From Rahnella victoriana (lineage in GTDB: Bacteria; Pseudomonadota; Gammaproteobacteria; Enterobacterales; Enterobacteriaceae): a stretch of DNA of 62,606 nucleotides. The stretch lies in the NCBI RefSeq assembly GCF_004330295.1, contig NZ_SJOJ01000033.1:1-62606 (forward strand). The letters are read 5' to 3'. How positions within the stretch are numbered: position 1 is the first letter of the stretch; every line of letters starts with the position of its first letter. A model generated the notes under the pieces. It searched no databases and had not been told where the DNA came from. It worked only from the letters and a program-made list of their open reading frames with translations. A program made the translations under genes and the position numbers. Below, piece by piece: positions 52,323 through 61,671 of the stretch.

Positions 52323-54026
52323 ATGACGCTGAAAGCCCTCAATACTGAATCCCTGCAAAAGAGCGATCTGATTAACCTGCTGATTGCCATTCCTGCGGGG
52401 ATTGTCGCCGCGCTGGTGACGATTGCTTTTCGCGGCGCGATTTCGGGTGTCAACGGCCTGATGTTCGCGGACGGCAGTGACATCACCAACGCTTTCAATG
52501 AATATCCCAAAATCGTCTGGCCGCTGATCACCACGACAGGCGGGGTGATTGCCGGTTTCATTCTGCTGTGGGCGCTGCGCCACGAAAGCAAATACGGCAA
52601 GATGCCGGATTACCTCGATGTTATCGATCAGCGTTTGCCGGGCATTCCGGTGGTGAGCACCGTGTTGCGCGGATTGTCCTCGCTGGCCAGTATTGCCAGC
52701 GGCGGTTCAATTGGTCGGGAAGGGGCGATGGTGCAGCTTTCGGCGCTGAGCGGCAGTCTGCTCGGGCGGTTTTCGCGGTTTAAGGGCGTTCATCAGTCCG
52801 ATATTATCGCGATGGCGGCGGCGGGCGGGCTGGCGGCGGTGTATCACGCCCCGTTTGCCGGTGCGCTGTTTGTGGCGGAAATCGCCTTCGGCGTGACCGC
52901 CGTTCAGCGACTGATCCCGCTGTTTATCTCAGCATCGGTGGCGGTGCTGACCGTCCGGTCGCTGACCGATTACGCGCCGCTTTACCTTTATTCCTCCGTG
53001 TCTTTCAGTCCGTCTCCCGGCGCTATATTAACCGTGCTGATTATCGGTGTGGCGACGGGGATCCTCGGGCCGTTATTCATCTCGTCTATCGATAAGGTGC
53101 GTCAGTGGATGAAACCCATTTCGCACCCGGCGCTGCGTCTTGGTCTCGGCGGGCTGGGTGTCGGGCTGGTGGCGATGATTTCGCCGCTGGTGCTGGGTAA
53201 CGGTTTTGAAGTGATCGATTTAATCCTCAACAACGGCAATTTACAGACGTCACTGCTGGTGCTGCTGATCCTGAAAATTGTCGCCACGGCGATCACCATC
53301 GGTTCCGGTGCCGTCGGCGGGCTGTTTACGCCTTCATTACTGATTGGTGCGGCGGGCGGGGCGCTGGTGTGTACTTTCCTGCAATGGCTGGGGTTCGATC
53401 CCGGTCCGGTCGGTTTATACGCGGCGATCGGCATGAGTGCGCTGCTGGCGGCGACCAGCCATGCGCCGCTGATGTCGATCATGATGGCGTTCGAAATGAC
53501 CCTCAACAGTTCGCTGTTGTTCCCGCTGATGCTGGCGACGGCAATTTCTTACGTCGTGGCATCACGGCTGAAAGTCGGCGGCACCTATCCGGTACTGACG
53601 CGGCATAACGCGCGGTTTGCGGCGAAAAATGCCTTTGAATACAGCACGGTGGCGTCGCTGATTTCGCCCTGTTCGAAAATGTATGTCGATGCTTCGCTGT
53701 CGGAAGTGGTCAGCGAAGGGCTGAAACAACGCACGCGTTATGTCTATGTGGTCGACCGGGAAGAACGTTTTCTCGGCGTGGTGCCGACCAACGTGGTGGC
53801 TGCCGGTCTTATTGATGGCAGCGTGAAATCAGACAGCCCGATCGACCCGTTTATCGAGCAGGAATTCACCACCATTTTCCAGCAGGCCAGTTATGAGCAG
53901 GCGTGGGCAATGTTCAGTCATTCGCCGCTCGAACGTTTGCCGGTGCTGGAAAACGCTGAATCACGCCGGTTACTGGGTGTGATCACCAAAGCGGCGCTGC
54001 TGAACAAAGCCAAAGACTTCCTCTGA
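52323..54026 (+). CDS. ClC family chloride channel or transporter with CBS domain
   Basis: ClC-type anion channel or antiporter, 567 residues. About ten or more membrane helices span residues 20-420. The ClC selectivity motifs are present: GGSIGREGAMVQLSALSGSL (GREGx with the gating glutamate), and GSGAVGGLFTPSLLIGAAGG (GGxFxPxL). The C-terminal about 120 residues form a CBS-type regulatory region (SPCSKMYVDASLSEVVSEGL, then LPVLENAESRRLLGVITKAA). Its closest E. coli relative is probably ClcB, but ClcB lacks the CBS part as far as I recall, so no symbol is given. Confidence 0.88.
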   Translation: MTLKALNTESLQKSDLINLLIAIPAGIVAALVTIAFRGAISGVNGLMFADGSDITNAFNEYPKIVWPLITTTGGVIAGFILLWALRHESKYGKMPDYLDVIDQRLPGIPVVSTVLRGLSSLASIASGGSIGREGAMVQLSALSGSLLGRFSRFKGVHQSDIIAMAAAGGLAAVYHAPFAGALFVAEIAFGVTAVQRLIPLFISASVAVLTVRSLTDYAPLYLYSSVSFSPSPGAILTVLIIGVATGILGPLFISSIDKVRQWMKPISHPALRLGLGGLGVGLVAMISPLVLGNGFEVIDLILNNGNLQTSLLVLLILKIVATAITIGSGAVGGLFTPSLLIGAAGGALVCTFLQWLGFDPGPVGLYAAIGMSALLAATSHAPLMSIMMAFEMTLNSSLLFPLMLATAISYVVASRLKVGGTYPVLTRHNARFAAKNAFEYSTVASLISPCSKMYVDASLSEVVSEGLKQRTRYVYVVDREERFLGVVPTNVVAAGLIDGSVKSDSPIDPFIEQEFTTIFQQASYEQAWAMFSHSPLERLPVLENAESRRLLGVITKAALLNKAKDFL

Positions 54027-54167
54027 TTACCCGCCGGTTTGCTCAATGGAAACCGGCTGCTTTCTGAAATACCCCTCATTTTCCATATCCTCCCGTCCTG
54101 CATAAAAGGGCTTGCCTGTTTTTAAATTACATCCTGTAAATCAATAAGATGACGACTCCCTTGCGGA

Positions 54168-54183
54168 TACCTCTTTGGGGGTA
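54168..54183. promoter_or_regulatory. NarL/NarP 7-2-7 binding site
   Basis: TACCTCT-TT-GGGGGTA is two inverted heptamers (TACCTCT and TACCCCC) two bases apart. It is centred about 93 bases before the start point predicted from the FNR box, close to the -89 site of E. coli narG. Confidence 0.82.
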
Positions 54184-54220
54184 TCTTGCGTTATGTAAAT
54201 AAATACACGACGAGGCGGCC

Positions 54221-54234
54221 TTGATCGCAATCAA
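54221..54234. promoter_or_regulatory. FNR box of narGHJI
   Basis: TTGATCGCAATCAA is a perfect match to the FNR consensus TTGAT-N4-ATCAA. If centred at -41.5 as in class II promoters, transcription starts near 54269. Confidence 0.92.
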
Positions 54235-54280
54235 GTAGGGCGGTCCCGCGCGTGCATACCCTGAGGCCAATTTCCCCTTT

Positions 54281-54387
54281 GTACTTGAAATAGCAGCAGC
54301 GTTAGCAGCACTCAGTCACCCGAATCACTGACTTGTGTCAGCTCATCGGGATTCCTTCGTTTGCTGCCTTGCTGCAATTCCAATTAC
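54281..54387. repeat. ERIC-like intergenic repeat, copy C
   Basis: Inverted ends GTACTTGAAATAGCAGC and (reverse) GTAATTGGAATTGCAGC flank the core CCCGAATCACTGAC and GTCAGCTCATCGGG, where both arms carry the compensating change TAC to GAC / GTA to GTC. It lies between the predicted promoter and narG, so it is transcribed as part of the leader. Confidence 0.83.
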
Positions 54388-54471
54388 TTCGGGCACGAGC
54401 AATGAAGTTGTATTCCCCGCCATTCACATAATGACAAAGCGCAAATAAGCCTTTGCACAGGAGAGTCCCGG

Positions 54472-57400
54472 ATGAGCAAGTTTCTTGACCGGTTTCGCTA
54501 TTTCAAACAGCTAGCTGAACCCTTCGCTGACGGCCATGGCCAGACGCTGAATACCAATCGTGATTGGGAAGACGGCTATCGCAGCCGCTGGCAGCACGAC
54601 AAAGTGGTCCGTTCCACGCACGGTGTGAACTGCACCGGTTCATGCAGCTGGAAGATTTACGTTAAAAACGGTCTGGTCACCTGGGAAACCCAGCAGACTG
54701 ATTATCCGCGCACCCGTCCGGATTTGCCGAACCACGAGCCGCGCGGCTGCCCGCGGGGTGCCAGCTATTCCTGGTATCTCTACAGTGCAAACCGCCTGAA
54801 ATATCCGCTGATGCGCAAAAAGCTGATCCAGTTATGGCGCGAGGCCAAACTGAAACACAGCGATCCGGTCGATGCCTGGGGCTCGATTGTCAGCCAGCCG
54901 GAAAAAGCCAAAGAATACAAAGCGGCACGCGGTCGCGGTGGTTTTGTGCGCTCAAGCTGGCAGGAAGTGAATGAACTGATTGCGGCATCCAACGTCTATA
55001 CCGCCAAAACCTTCGGCCCGGATCGCATTATCGGCTTCTCGCCGATCCCGGCCATGTCGATGGTGTCTTATGCCTCCGGCGCACGTTATCTGTCGCTGAT
55101 CGGCGGCGTGTGTCTGAGCTTCTACGACTGGTATTGCGATTTGCCACCGGCTTCTCCGCAAACCTGGGGCGAGCAGACCGACGTGCCGGAATCGGCTGAC
55201 TGGTACAACTCTTCTTATATTATCGCCTGGGGTTCCAACGTTCCGCAGACCCGTACGCCGGACGCCCACTTCTTCACTGAAGTGCGTTACAAAGGCACCA
55301 AAACCGTCGCCATTACGCCGGATTACGCCGAAATCGCCAAGATTTGCGACCAGTGGCTGGCGCCGAAACAAGGCACCGACAGCGCGCTGGCGCTGGCCAT
55401 GGGCCATGTGATCCTCAAATCCTTCCATATCGATAATCCGAGCCAGTACTTTACCGATTACGTGCGTCGCTATACCGACATGCCGATGCTGGTGATGCTC
55501 GAACCACGCGAAGACGGTTCGTATGCCGCAGGCCGTATGCTGCGTGCGTCTGATCTGGTGGACAATCTCGGTCAGGAAAATAACCCGCAGTGGAAAACCA
55601 TCGCCTTTGACGAAAATACCGGTGAACTGGTGTCGCCGTTAGGCTCGATTGGTTACCGCTGGGGTGAAAAAGGCCAGTGGAATCTGGAATCCCGCGAGGG
55701 CAAAGACCACAAAGACGTCAGCCTGCAACTGAGCCTGCTGGATAATCACGATGAAGTGGTGAACGTCGGTTATCCGTACTTTGGCGGCGCGGTCAGCGAG
55801 CATTTCAACAGCGTGGCGCTGGATGAAATCCTGATGCACAAACTGCCGGTCAAACGCCTGCAACTGGCGGATGGCAGCACCGGTCTGGTCGCCAGCGTGT
55901 ACGACCTGACGCTGGCAAACTACGGCATTGAGCGCGGTCTGAATGATGAAAACTGCGCGCAACGCTATGACGAAATCAAAGCGTATACGCCAGCCTGGGC
56001 CGAAAAAATCACCGGCGTGTCTCAGCAGAACATCGTGCGTATCGCTCATGAATTTGCCGATAACGCCAACAAAACCCATGGCCGTTCGATGATCATCGTC
56101 GGTGCCGGGATGAACCACTGGTATCACCTCGACATGAACTACCGGGGTCTGATCAACATGCTGATCTTCTGCGGTTGCGTGGGTCAGAGCGGTGGCGGCT
56201 GGGCACACTACGTCGGGCAGGAAAAACTGCGTCCGCAAACCGGCTGGCAGCCGCTGGCCTTTGGTCTTGACTGGCAGCGTCCGCCGCGCCAGATGAACAG
56301 CACCTCGTTCTTCTACAACCATTCCAGCCAGTGGCGTTACGAAACCGTCGCACCGCAGGAACTGTTGTCGCCGCTGGCGGATAAATCCAAATTCACCGGC
56401 AGCATGATTGACTACAACGTGCGCGCCGAGCGTATGGGCTGGCTGCCGTCTGCGCCGCAGCTCAACGTGAACCCGCTGCATATCGCGCAACAGGCGAAAG
56501 CCGCCGGTGTTTCTCCGGCAGATTTCACCGTGGCAGCGCTGAAAGAAGGCAGTGTGCGGTTCGCCGCTGAACAGCCGGATAATCCGCAGAACTTCCCGCG
56601 TAACCTGTTTGTCTGGCGCTCTAACCTGCTGGGTTCTTCCGGTAAAGGCCACGAGTACATGCTGAAATATCTGCTGGGTACCGAACACGGTATTCAGGGA
56701 GAGGATTTAGGCATTCAGGGCGGCGTGATGCCGGAAGAAGTCGAATGGCAGGCGCAGGGCGGTGAAGGCAAACTGGATCTGGTGGTGACGCTGGATTTCC
56801 GTATGTCCAGCACCTGTCTGTATTCCGACATCGTTCTGCCGACCGCGACCTGGTACGAAAAAGACGACATGAATACCTCGGACATGCATCCGTTTATTCA
56901 TCCGCTGTCAGCGGCCGTTGATCCGGCCTGGGATTCGAAAAGCGACTGGGAAATCTACAAAGGCATCGCCAAAGAATTCTCCCGTGTTTGCGTCGGCCAT
57001 CTGGGTGTGGAAACCGACATGGTGACCTTGCCGATCCAGCACGATTCCGCCGCTGAACTGGCGCAGCCGTTTGGCGTGGAAGACTGGAAAAAAGGCGAAT
57101 GCGAGCTGATCCCGGGGCGTACCGCACCGCATCTGATGGCGGTTGAACGCGATTATCCGAATACTTACGAACGTTTCACCTCAGTCGGTCCGTTGCTGGA
57201 AAAACTCGGTAACGGCGGCAAAGGCATCAGCTGGAATACCGACAGCGAAGTCGGTTTGCTGAAAAAACTCAACTACACCAAACCGGACGGTACGGCGAAA
57301 GGCCAGCCGATGATCAACACCGCCATTGATGCGGCAGAAGTCATCCTGACACTGGCTCCGGAAACCAACGGTCAGGTGGCGGTGAAAGCCTGGGCGGCGC

Positions 57401-58236
57401 TGAGCCAGAATACCGGCCGCGACCACACGCATCTGGCGCTGAATAAAGAAGACGAGAAAATCCGCTTCCGCGATATTCAGGCCCAGCCGCGCAAAATCAT
57501 CTCCAGCCCGACGTGGTCTGGCCTGGAAGATGAACACGTTTCTTACAACGCCTGTTACACCAACGTGCATGAGCTGATCCCGTGGCGCACGCTGTCCGGC
57601 CGTCAGCAGATTTATCAGGATCACGCGTGGATGCGTGCGTTCGGTGAAAGCCTGCTGGTGTACCGTCCGCCAATCGACACCCGCGCGGCGCAACCGTTGC
57701 TGAATGCGAAACCGAACGGTAATCCGGAAATGGCGCTGAACTTCCTGACGCCGCACCAGAAATGGGGCATTCACTCCACCTACAGCGACAACCTGCTGAT
57801 GCTGACCTTAGGTCGCGGCGGCCCGATTGTCTGGCTGAGTGAAGACGATGCGACAAAACTGGGTATCGAGGATAACGACTGGATCGAAGCGTTCAACGCC
57901 AACGGCTCGCTGAGCGCCCGTGCGGTGGTCAGCCAGCGCGTACCGGCGGGGATGACCATGATGTATCACGCGCAGGAACGCATCGTGAATATTCCGGGTT
58001 CGGAAATCAGCCAGCAGCGCGGCGGGATCCACAACTCCGTTACCCGCGTTTGCCCGAAACCGACTCACATGATCGGCGGCTATGCGCAGCTGGCATACGG
58101 TTTCAACTACTACGGCACGGTCGGTTCTAACCGCGATGAATTCGTGATTGTGCGCAAAATGAACCGCATCGACTGGTTAGACGATGAAGGCAATGACTAC
58201 GTGCAGGACGCCGTGCAACAGGAGAAAGCCAAATGA
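54472..58236 (+). CDS. narG: Respiratory nitrate reductase alpha subunit NarG
   Basis: Molybdenum (bis-MGD) catalytic subunit of the membrane-bound nitrate reductase, 1254 residues, facing the cytoplasm. The N-terminal FS0 cluster region with the His ligand is present (HGVNCTGSCSWKIYVKNG, then ENHEPRGCPRGASYSWYLYS-like stretch NHEPRGCPRGASYSW). The Mo-ligating Asp lies in WGSNVPQTRTPDAHFFTEV. The signature GGWAHYVGQEKLRPQTGWQP and the C-terminal CPKPTHMIGGYAQLAYGFNY match NarG. A strong ribosome site (AGGAGAG) precedes it and narH overlaps its stop (ATGA). Confidence 0.98.
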   Translation: MSKFLDRFRYFKQLAEPFADGHGQTLNTNRDWEDGYRSRWQHDKVVRSTHGVNCTGSCSWKIYVKNGLVTWETQQTDYPRTRPDLPNHEPRGCPRGASYSWYLYSANRLKYPLMRKKLIQLWREAKLKHSDPVDAWGSIVSQPEKAKEYKAARGRGGFVRSSWQEVNELIAASNVYTAKTFGPDRIIGFSPIPAMSMVSYASGARYLSLIGGVCLSFYDWYCDLPPASPQTWGEQTDVPESADWYNSSYIIAWGSNVPQTRTPDAHFFTEVRYKGTKTVAITPDYAEIAKICDQWLAPKQGTDSALALAMGHVILKSFHIDNPSQYFTDYVRRYTDMPMLVMLEPREDGSYAAGRMLRASDLVDNLGQENNPQWKTIAFDENTGELVSPLGSIGYRWGEKGQWNLESREGKDHKDVSLQLSLLDNHDEVVNVGYPYFGGAVSEHFNSVALDEILMHKLPVKRLQLADGSTGLVASVYDLTLANYGIERGLNDENCAQRYDEIKAYTPAWAEKITGVSQQNIVRIAHEFADNANKTHGRSMIIVGAGMNHWYHLDMNYRGLINMLIFCGCVGQSGGGWAHYVGQEKLRPQTGWQPLAFGLDWQRPPRQMNSTSFFYNHSSQWRYETVAPQELLSPLADKSKFTGSMIDYNVRAERMGWLPSAPQLNVNPLHIAQQAKAAGVSPADFTVAALKEGSVRFAAEQPDNPQNFPRNLFVWRSNLLGSSGKGHEYMLKYLLGTEHGIQGEDLGIQGGVMPEEVEWQAQGGEGKLDLVVTLDFRMSSTCLYSDIVLPTATWYEKDDMNTSDMHPFIHPLSAAVDPAWDSKSDWEIYKGIAKEFSRVCVGHLGVETDMVTLPIQHDSAAELAQPFGVEDWKKGECELIPGRTAPHLMAVERDYPNTYERFTSVGPLLEKLGNGGKGISWNTDSEVGLLKKLNYTKPDGTAKGQPMINTAIDAAEVILTLAPETNGQVAVKAWAALSQNTGRDHTHLALNKEDEKIRFRDIQAQPRKIISSPTWSGLEDEHVSYNACYTNVHELIPWRTLSGRQQIYQDHAWMRAFGESLLVYRPPIDTRAAQPLLNAKPNGNPEMALNFLTPHQKWGIHSTYSDNLLMLTLGRGGPIVWLSEDDATKLGIEDNDWIEAFNANGSLSARAVVSQRVPAGMTMMYHAQERIVNIPGSEISQQRGGIHNSVTRVCPKPTHMIGGYAQLAYGFNYYGTVGSNRDEFVIVRKMNRIDWLDDEGNDYVQDAVQQEKAK

Positions 58237-59768
58237 AAATTCGTTCACAAGTCGGCATGGTGCTGAATCTCGACAAATGCATTGGCTGCCACACCTGTTC
58301 CGTGACCTGTAAAAACGTCTGGACCAGCCGCGAAGGGATGGAATACGCGTGGTTCAATAACGTGGAAACCAAACCGGGTCTGGGTTATCCGCACGACTGG
58401 GAAAACCAGCAAAAATGGAAGGGCGGCTGGATCCGCAAAATCAACGGCAAACTGCAGCCGCGTATGGGCAACAAAGCCAACCTGCTGCATAAAATCTTCG
58501 CCAACCCGCATATGCCGGAAATCGATGATTACTACGAACCGTTTGATTTTGATTATCAGCATCTGCACACCGCGAAAGACGGTAAACATCAGCCGGTGGC
58601 GCGTCCGCGTTCACTGCTGACCGGCAAACGCATGAAGAAAATTACCGGCGGCCCGAACTGGGAAGACGATCTGGGCACTGAGTTCAGCAAACGTTCTGCC
58701 GATCAGAACTTCGCCAACATGCAGAAAGAGATGTACGGCGAATTCGAAAATACCTTTATGGCCTACCTGCCGCGTCTGTGCGAACACTGTCTGAATCCGG
58801 CGTGTGTGGCGACCTGTCCGAGCGGGGCGATCTACAAACGTGGCGAAGACGGTATCGTGCTGATCGACCAGGACAAATGCCGTGGCTGGCGCATGTGCCT
58901 GACCGGCTGCCCGTACAAAAAAATCTACTTCAACTGGAAAAGCGGCAAATCAGAAAAATGTATTTTCTGTTATCCGCGCATCGAAGCCGGCCAGCCAACG
59001 GTCTGCTCCGAAACCTGCGTCGGCCGTATCCGTTACCTTGGCGTGGTGTTGTATGACGCCGACCGTATCGCCGAAGCCGCGTCAGTGGAGAACGAGAAAG
59101 ATCTGTACGAAAGCCAGATGAGCATCTTCCTCGATCCGAACGATCCTGAAGTGATCGCGCAGGCCGAAAAAGACGGCATTCCGCTGTCGGTGATGGACGC
59201 CGCGCGTCAGTCGCCGGTCTACAAAATGGCGATTGAATGGAAGCTGGCGCTGCCGCTGCATCCTGAATACCGCACGCTGCCGATGGTCTGGTACGTGCCG
59301 CCGCTGTCTCCGATTCAGTCTGCCGCCGATGCCGGTGCGTTGCCGCACAGCGGCGTGCTGCCGGACGTCGAAAGTCTGCGTATTCCTGTGCAATATCTGG
59401 CGAACCTGCTGACGGCGGGCGACACCGCGCCGGTGCTGCGTGCGCTGAAACGCATGCTGGCGATGCGTCATTTCAAACGTGCTGAAACGGTCGAAGGTGT
59501 CACGGACACCAGCGCGCTGGAACAGGTCGGATTGTCTGCGGCGCAGGCGGAAGAAATGTACCGTTATCTGGCGATTGCCAACTACGAAGACCGTTTCGTG
59601 GTGCCATCAAGCCATCGTGAACAGGCGCGTGAAGCCTTCCCGGAAGCCAAAGGTTGTGGTTTCAGCTTCGGTGACGGTTGTCACGGCAGCGACAGCAAAT
59701 TCAACCTGTTCAACAGCAAACGCATTGATGCCATCGACATCGGCGCGAAAACAGAAAGGAAGGGCTAA
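58233..59768 (+). CDS. narH: Respiratory nitrate reductase beta subunit NarH
   Basis: Iron-sulfur electron-transfer subunit, 511 residues. Four cysteine groups for three [4Fe-4S] and one [3Fe-4S] cluster are visible: CIGCHTCSVTCKNVW, CEHCLNPACVATCPSGAIYK, CRGWRMCLTGCPYKK (the Trp-containing group) and CIFCYPRIEAGQPTVCSETC. The C-terminal FGDGCHGSDSKFNLFNSKRI is diagnostic. Overlaps narG and narJ. Confidence 0.98.
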   Translation: MKIRSQVGMVLNLDKCIGCHTCSVTCKNVWTSREGMEYAWFNNVETKPGLGYPHDWENQQKWKGGWIRKINGKLQPRMGNKANLLHKIFANPHMPEIDDYYEPFDFDYQHLHTAKDGKHQPVARPRSLLTGKRMKKITGGPNWEDDLGTEFSKRSADQNFANMQKEMYGEFENTFMAYLPRLCEHCLNPACVATCPSGAIYKRGEDGIVLIDQDKCRGWRMCLTGCPYKKIYFNWKSGKSEKCIFCYPRIEAGQPTVCSETCVGRIRYLGVVLYDADRIAEAASVENEKDLYESQMSIFLDPNDPEVIAQAEKDGIPLSVMDAARQSPVYKMAIEWKLALPLHPEYRTLPMVWYVPPLSPIQSAADAGALPHSGVLPDVESLRIPVQYLANLLTAGDTAPVLRALKRMLAMRHFKRAETVEGVTDTSALEQVGLSAAQAEEMYRYLAIANYEDRFVVPSSHREQAREAFPEAKGCGFSFGDGCHGSDSKFNLFNSKRIDAIDIGAKTERKG

Positions 59769-60490
59769 TGAACAGTTTACGCATCATCGGCCTGCTGCTG
59801 GATTATCCGTCTGAAGACTTGTGGGAACACAAGATGGAGCTTCTCGAAGCGGTGACTCAGTCTGCTGAACTGGACTCTGAGCAGCGTCTGGATCTGGCGC
59901 TGTACATCACGGATTTCTGTAAAAGGGATCTGCTGGATGCGCAGTCGGCGTACACCGGTTTGTTCGACCGTGGCCGTGCGACGTCATTGCTGTTGTTCGA
60001 ACACGTTCACGGTGAATCCCGTGACCGTGGTCAGGCGATGGTGGATCTGATGGGGCAATACCGCGACGCAGGGCTGGAAATCGACAGCCGCGAGCTGCCG
60101 GATTACCTGCCGCTGTATCTGGAATACCTGACCACGCGTGATGAAAATCAGGCGCGGGAAGGGCTGCGTGATATCGCGCCGATCCTGGCGTTACTCAGCG
60201 CCCGTTTACAGGAGCGTGACAGCCATTACGCCGAACTGTTTGATCTGCTGCTGGCGCTGTCCGGCAGTGATATCGCCACCGCAACGGTGCGCGAAGGGAT
60301 CAAACAGGAAGCCCGTGATGACACGCCCGCCGCGCTGGATGCGGTCTGGGAAGAGGAACAAATCACGTTCCTCGGCGAGCAAAGCTGTGCGTCAGGCGAG
60401 GAAGCCGCGCACCAGAAACGCTTCGCCGGTGCGGTCGCACCACAGTATCTGAACCTTGATGAAACGCCTGCGGGGGAACCACGCAAATGA
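59768..60490 (+). CDS. narJ: Nitrate reductase assembly chaperone NarJ
   Basis: Cytoplasmic chaperone of the TorD-like family that helps insert the molybdenum cofactor into NarG and guides membrane attachment. The product has 240 residues, acidic and helical: [60 protein letters not shown] and [20 protein letters not shown] are the conserved blocks. It starts inside the narH stop (TAATG) and overlaps narI. Confidence 0.97.
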   Translation: MNSLRIIGLLLDYPSEDLWEHKMELLEAVTQSAELDSEQRLDLALYITDFCKRDLLDAQSAYTGLFDRGRATSLLLFEHVHGESRDRGQAMVDLMGQYRDAGLEIDSRELPDYLPLYLEYLTTRDENQAREGLRDIAPILALLSARLQERDSHYAELFDLLLALSGSDIATATVREGIKQEARDDTPAALDAVWEEEQITFLGEQSCASGEEAAHQKRFAGAVAPQYLNLDETPAGEPRK

Positions 60491-61167
60491 CCGACTTCCT
60501 CAACAACTTCTTCTTTAATATCTATCCGTACCTGTGCGGCACGGTATTTCTGGTCGGCAGCTGGCTGCGTTATGACTACGGTCAGTACAGCTGGCGTGCT
60601 GGCTCCAGTCAGTTACTGGAGAAAAAAACGCTGCGCATCGCCTCGCCGCTGTTCCACGTCGGCATACTCGGCATTATTGCCGGTCACGCCTTCGGGATGC
60701 TGACGCCGCACTGGATGTACGAATCTTTCCTGCCGGTGCCGGTGAAACAGCAAATGGCAATGTGGGCGGGCGGTGCCTGCGGCGTGATGACCCTGATCGG
60801 CGGCGGTATGCTGGTGTGGCGTCGTCTGAGCAACGAACGTGTGCGGGCAACCTCCAGTTTTGGTGACATCATGATCATCATTCTGCTGGTGGTACAGTGT
60901 GCGCTGGGGCTGAGCACCATTCCGTTCTCCGCGCAGCATATGGACGGCAGCGAAATGATGAAACTGGTCGGCTGGGCGCAGTCGGTGGTGACCTTCCGTG
61001 GCGGCGCAGCGGCGCATCTTGATGGCGTGGCGTTTATTTTCCGCGTGCATCTGGTGCTGGGGATGACCTTATTCCTGCTGTTCCCGTTCTGCCGTCTGGT
61101 GCATATCTGGAGCGCGCCGGTGGAATATCTGACCCGTCGTTATCAGCTGGTACGTAATCGTCGCTGA
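60487..61167 (+). CDS. narI: Respiratory nitrate reductase gamma subunit NarI
   Basis: Membrane cytochrome b subunit that oxidises quinol, 226 residues with five helices. Heme-ligand histidines are in [20 protein letters not shown] and in [20 protein letters not shown] followed by [15 protein letters not shown]. It ends RYQLVRNRR. It is the last gene of the operon, followed by a terminator. Confidence 0.98.
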   Translation: MTDFLNNFFFNIYPYLCGTVFLVGSWLRYDYGQYSWRAGSSQLLEKKTLRIASPLFHVGILGIIAGHAFGMLTPHWMYESFLPVPVKQQMAMWAGGACGVMTLIGGGMLVWRRLSNERVRATSSFGDIMIIILLVVQCALGLSTIPFSAQHMDGSEMMKLVGWAQSVVTFRGGAAAHLDGVAFIFRVHLVLGMTLFLLFPFCRLVHIWSAPVEYLTRRYQLVRNRR

Positions 61168-61210
61168 TTGACCTTCACGATTGTGAACTGACGATTTTGA
61201 CATAAAAAAG

Positions 61211-61240
61211 AAGGGCGCTATTATGCGCCCTTATCTTTAT
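61211..61240 (+). terminator. Intrinsic terminator of narGHJI
   Basis: AAGGGCGC (61211-61218) and GCGCCCTT (61225-61232) pair around TATTAT, followed by ATCTTTATTTT. Confidence 0.9.
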
Positions 61241-61263
61241 TTTATTGCTCAAGGACGCTTCTG

Positions 61264-61503
61264 ATGGCCACCCCAAGACAACCCATGACCGTAGCCCGCC
61301 GTTTATTACGCAACAGCCTGATTTTACTGGTTATCGGCATTGTTGCCACGATCCACGGTTTAGTGGTCGGCAGCCCGGAAACCCCGCCGGGAGAAATGGC
61401 TCCGCAACTGATGCTGGGTATCTGGTTTATCTTCATCGGCTGCGTGATGGCGCTGATCAGCTGGTTAGTGATCCGCAACAAAAAGAAAAAAGGCGAACTC
61501 TGA
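61264..61503 (+). CDS. Small inner-membrane protein of unknown function (79 aa)
   Basis: A 79-residue protein with two membrane helices: residues 18-36 (LILLVIGIVATIHGLVVGS) and 49-68 (LMLGIWFIFIGCVMALISWL). The N-terminus and the C-terminus (RNKKKKGEL) are basic, suggesting both ends are cytoplasmic. AAGGACG ribosome site, terminator downstream at 61525. I do not recognise a named family. Its position just after narGHJI may be chance. Confidence 0.7.
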   Translation: MATPRQPMTVARRLLRNSLILLVIGIVATIHGLVVGSPETPPGEMAPQLMLGIWFIFIGCVMALISWLVIRNKKKKGEL

Positions 61504-61524
61504 TCTTTGGTCTTCCCCTGAAAC

Positions 61525-61548
61525 AGCGCTCAACCGGGCGCTTTTTTT
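61525..61548 (+). terminator. Intrinsic terminator of the small membrane protein gene
   Basis: AGCGC and GCGCT pair around TCAACCGG, followed by seven T. Confidence 0.82.
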
Positions 61549-61671
61549 ACGCCCTGAATCGCGGAAACCTGCGTTGCATCAACATCCGGCGCTCAGTTTT
61601 CACGCAATTTATTTTCTGGTATTGAATACAGCTAATAAAAATCCTAATCAACGTCGGCCAGGAAAAATAAC

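Larger units (their letters stand above)
54027..54471 (+). promoter_or_regulatory. narGHJI control region
   Basis: 445 bases between the ClC gene and narG. In order it holds a NarL-type 7-2-7 site (54168-54183), a perfect FNR box (54221-54234), a plausible -10 region near CATACC (54255), an ERIC-like repeat (54281-54387) inside the transcribed leader, and the narG ribosome site AGGAGAG. The NarL and FNR spacing resembles E. coli narG. Confidence 0.8.

Noticed and set aside
55639-56688. 349-codon open frame on the minus strand
   Set aside because: Antisense shadow of narG; no start signals and no recognisable domain.
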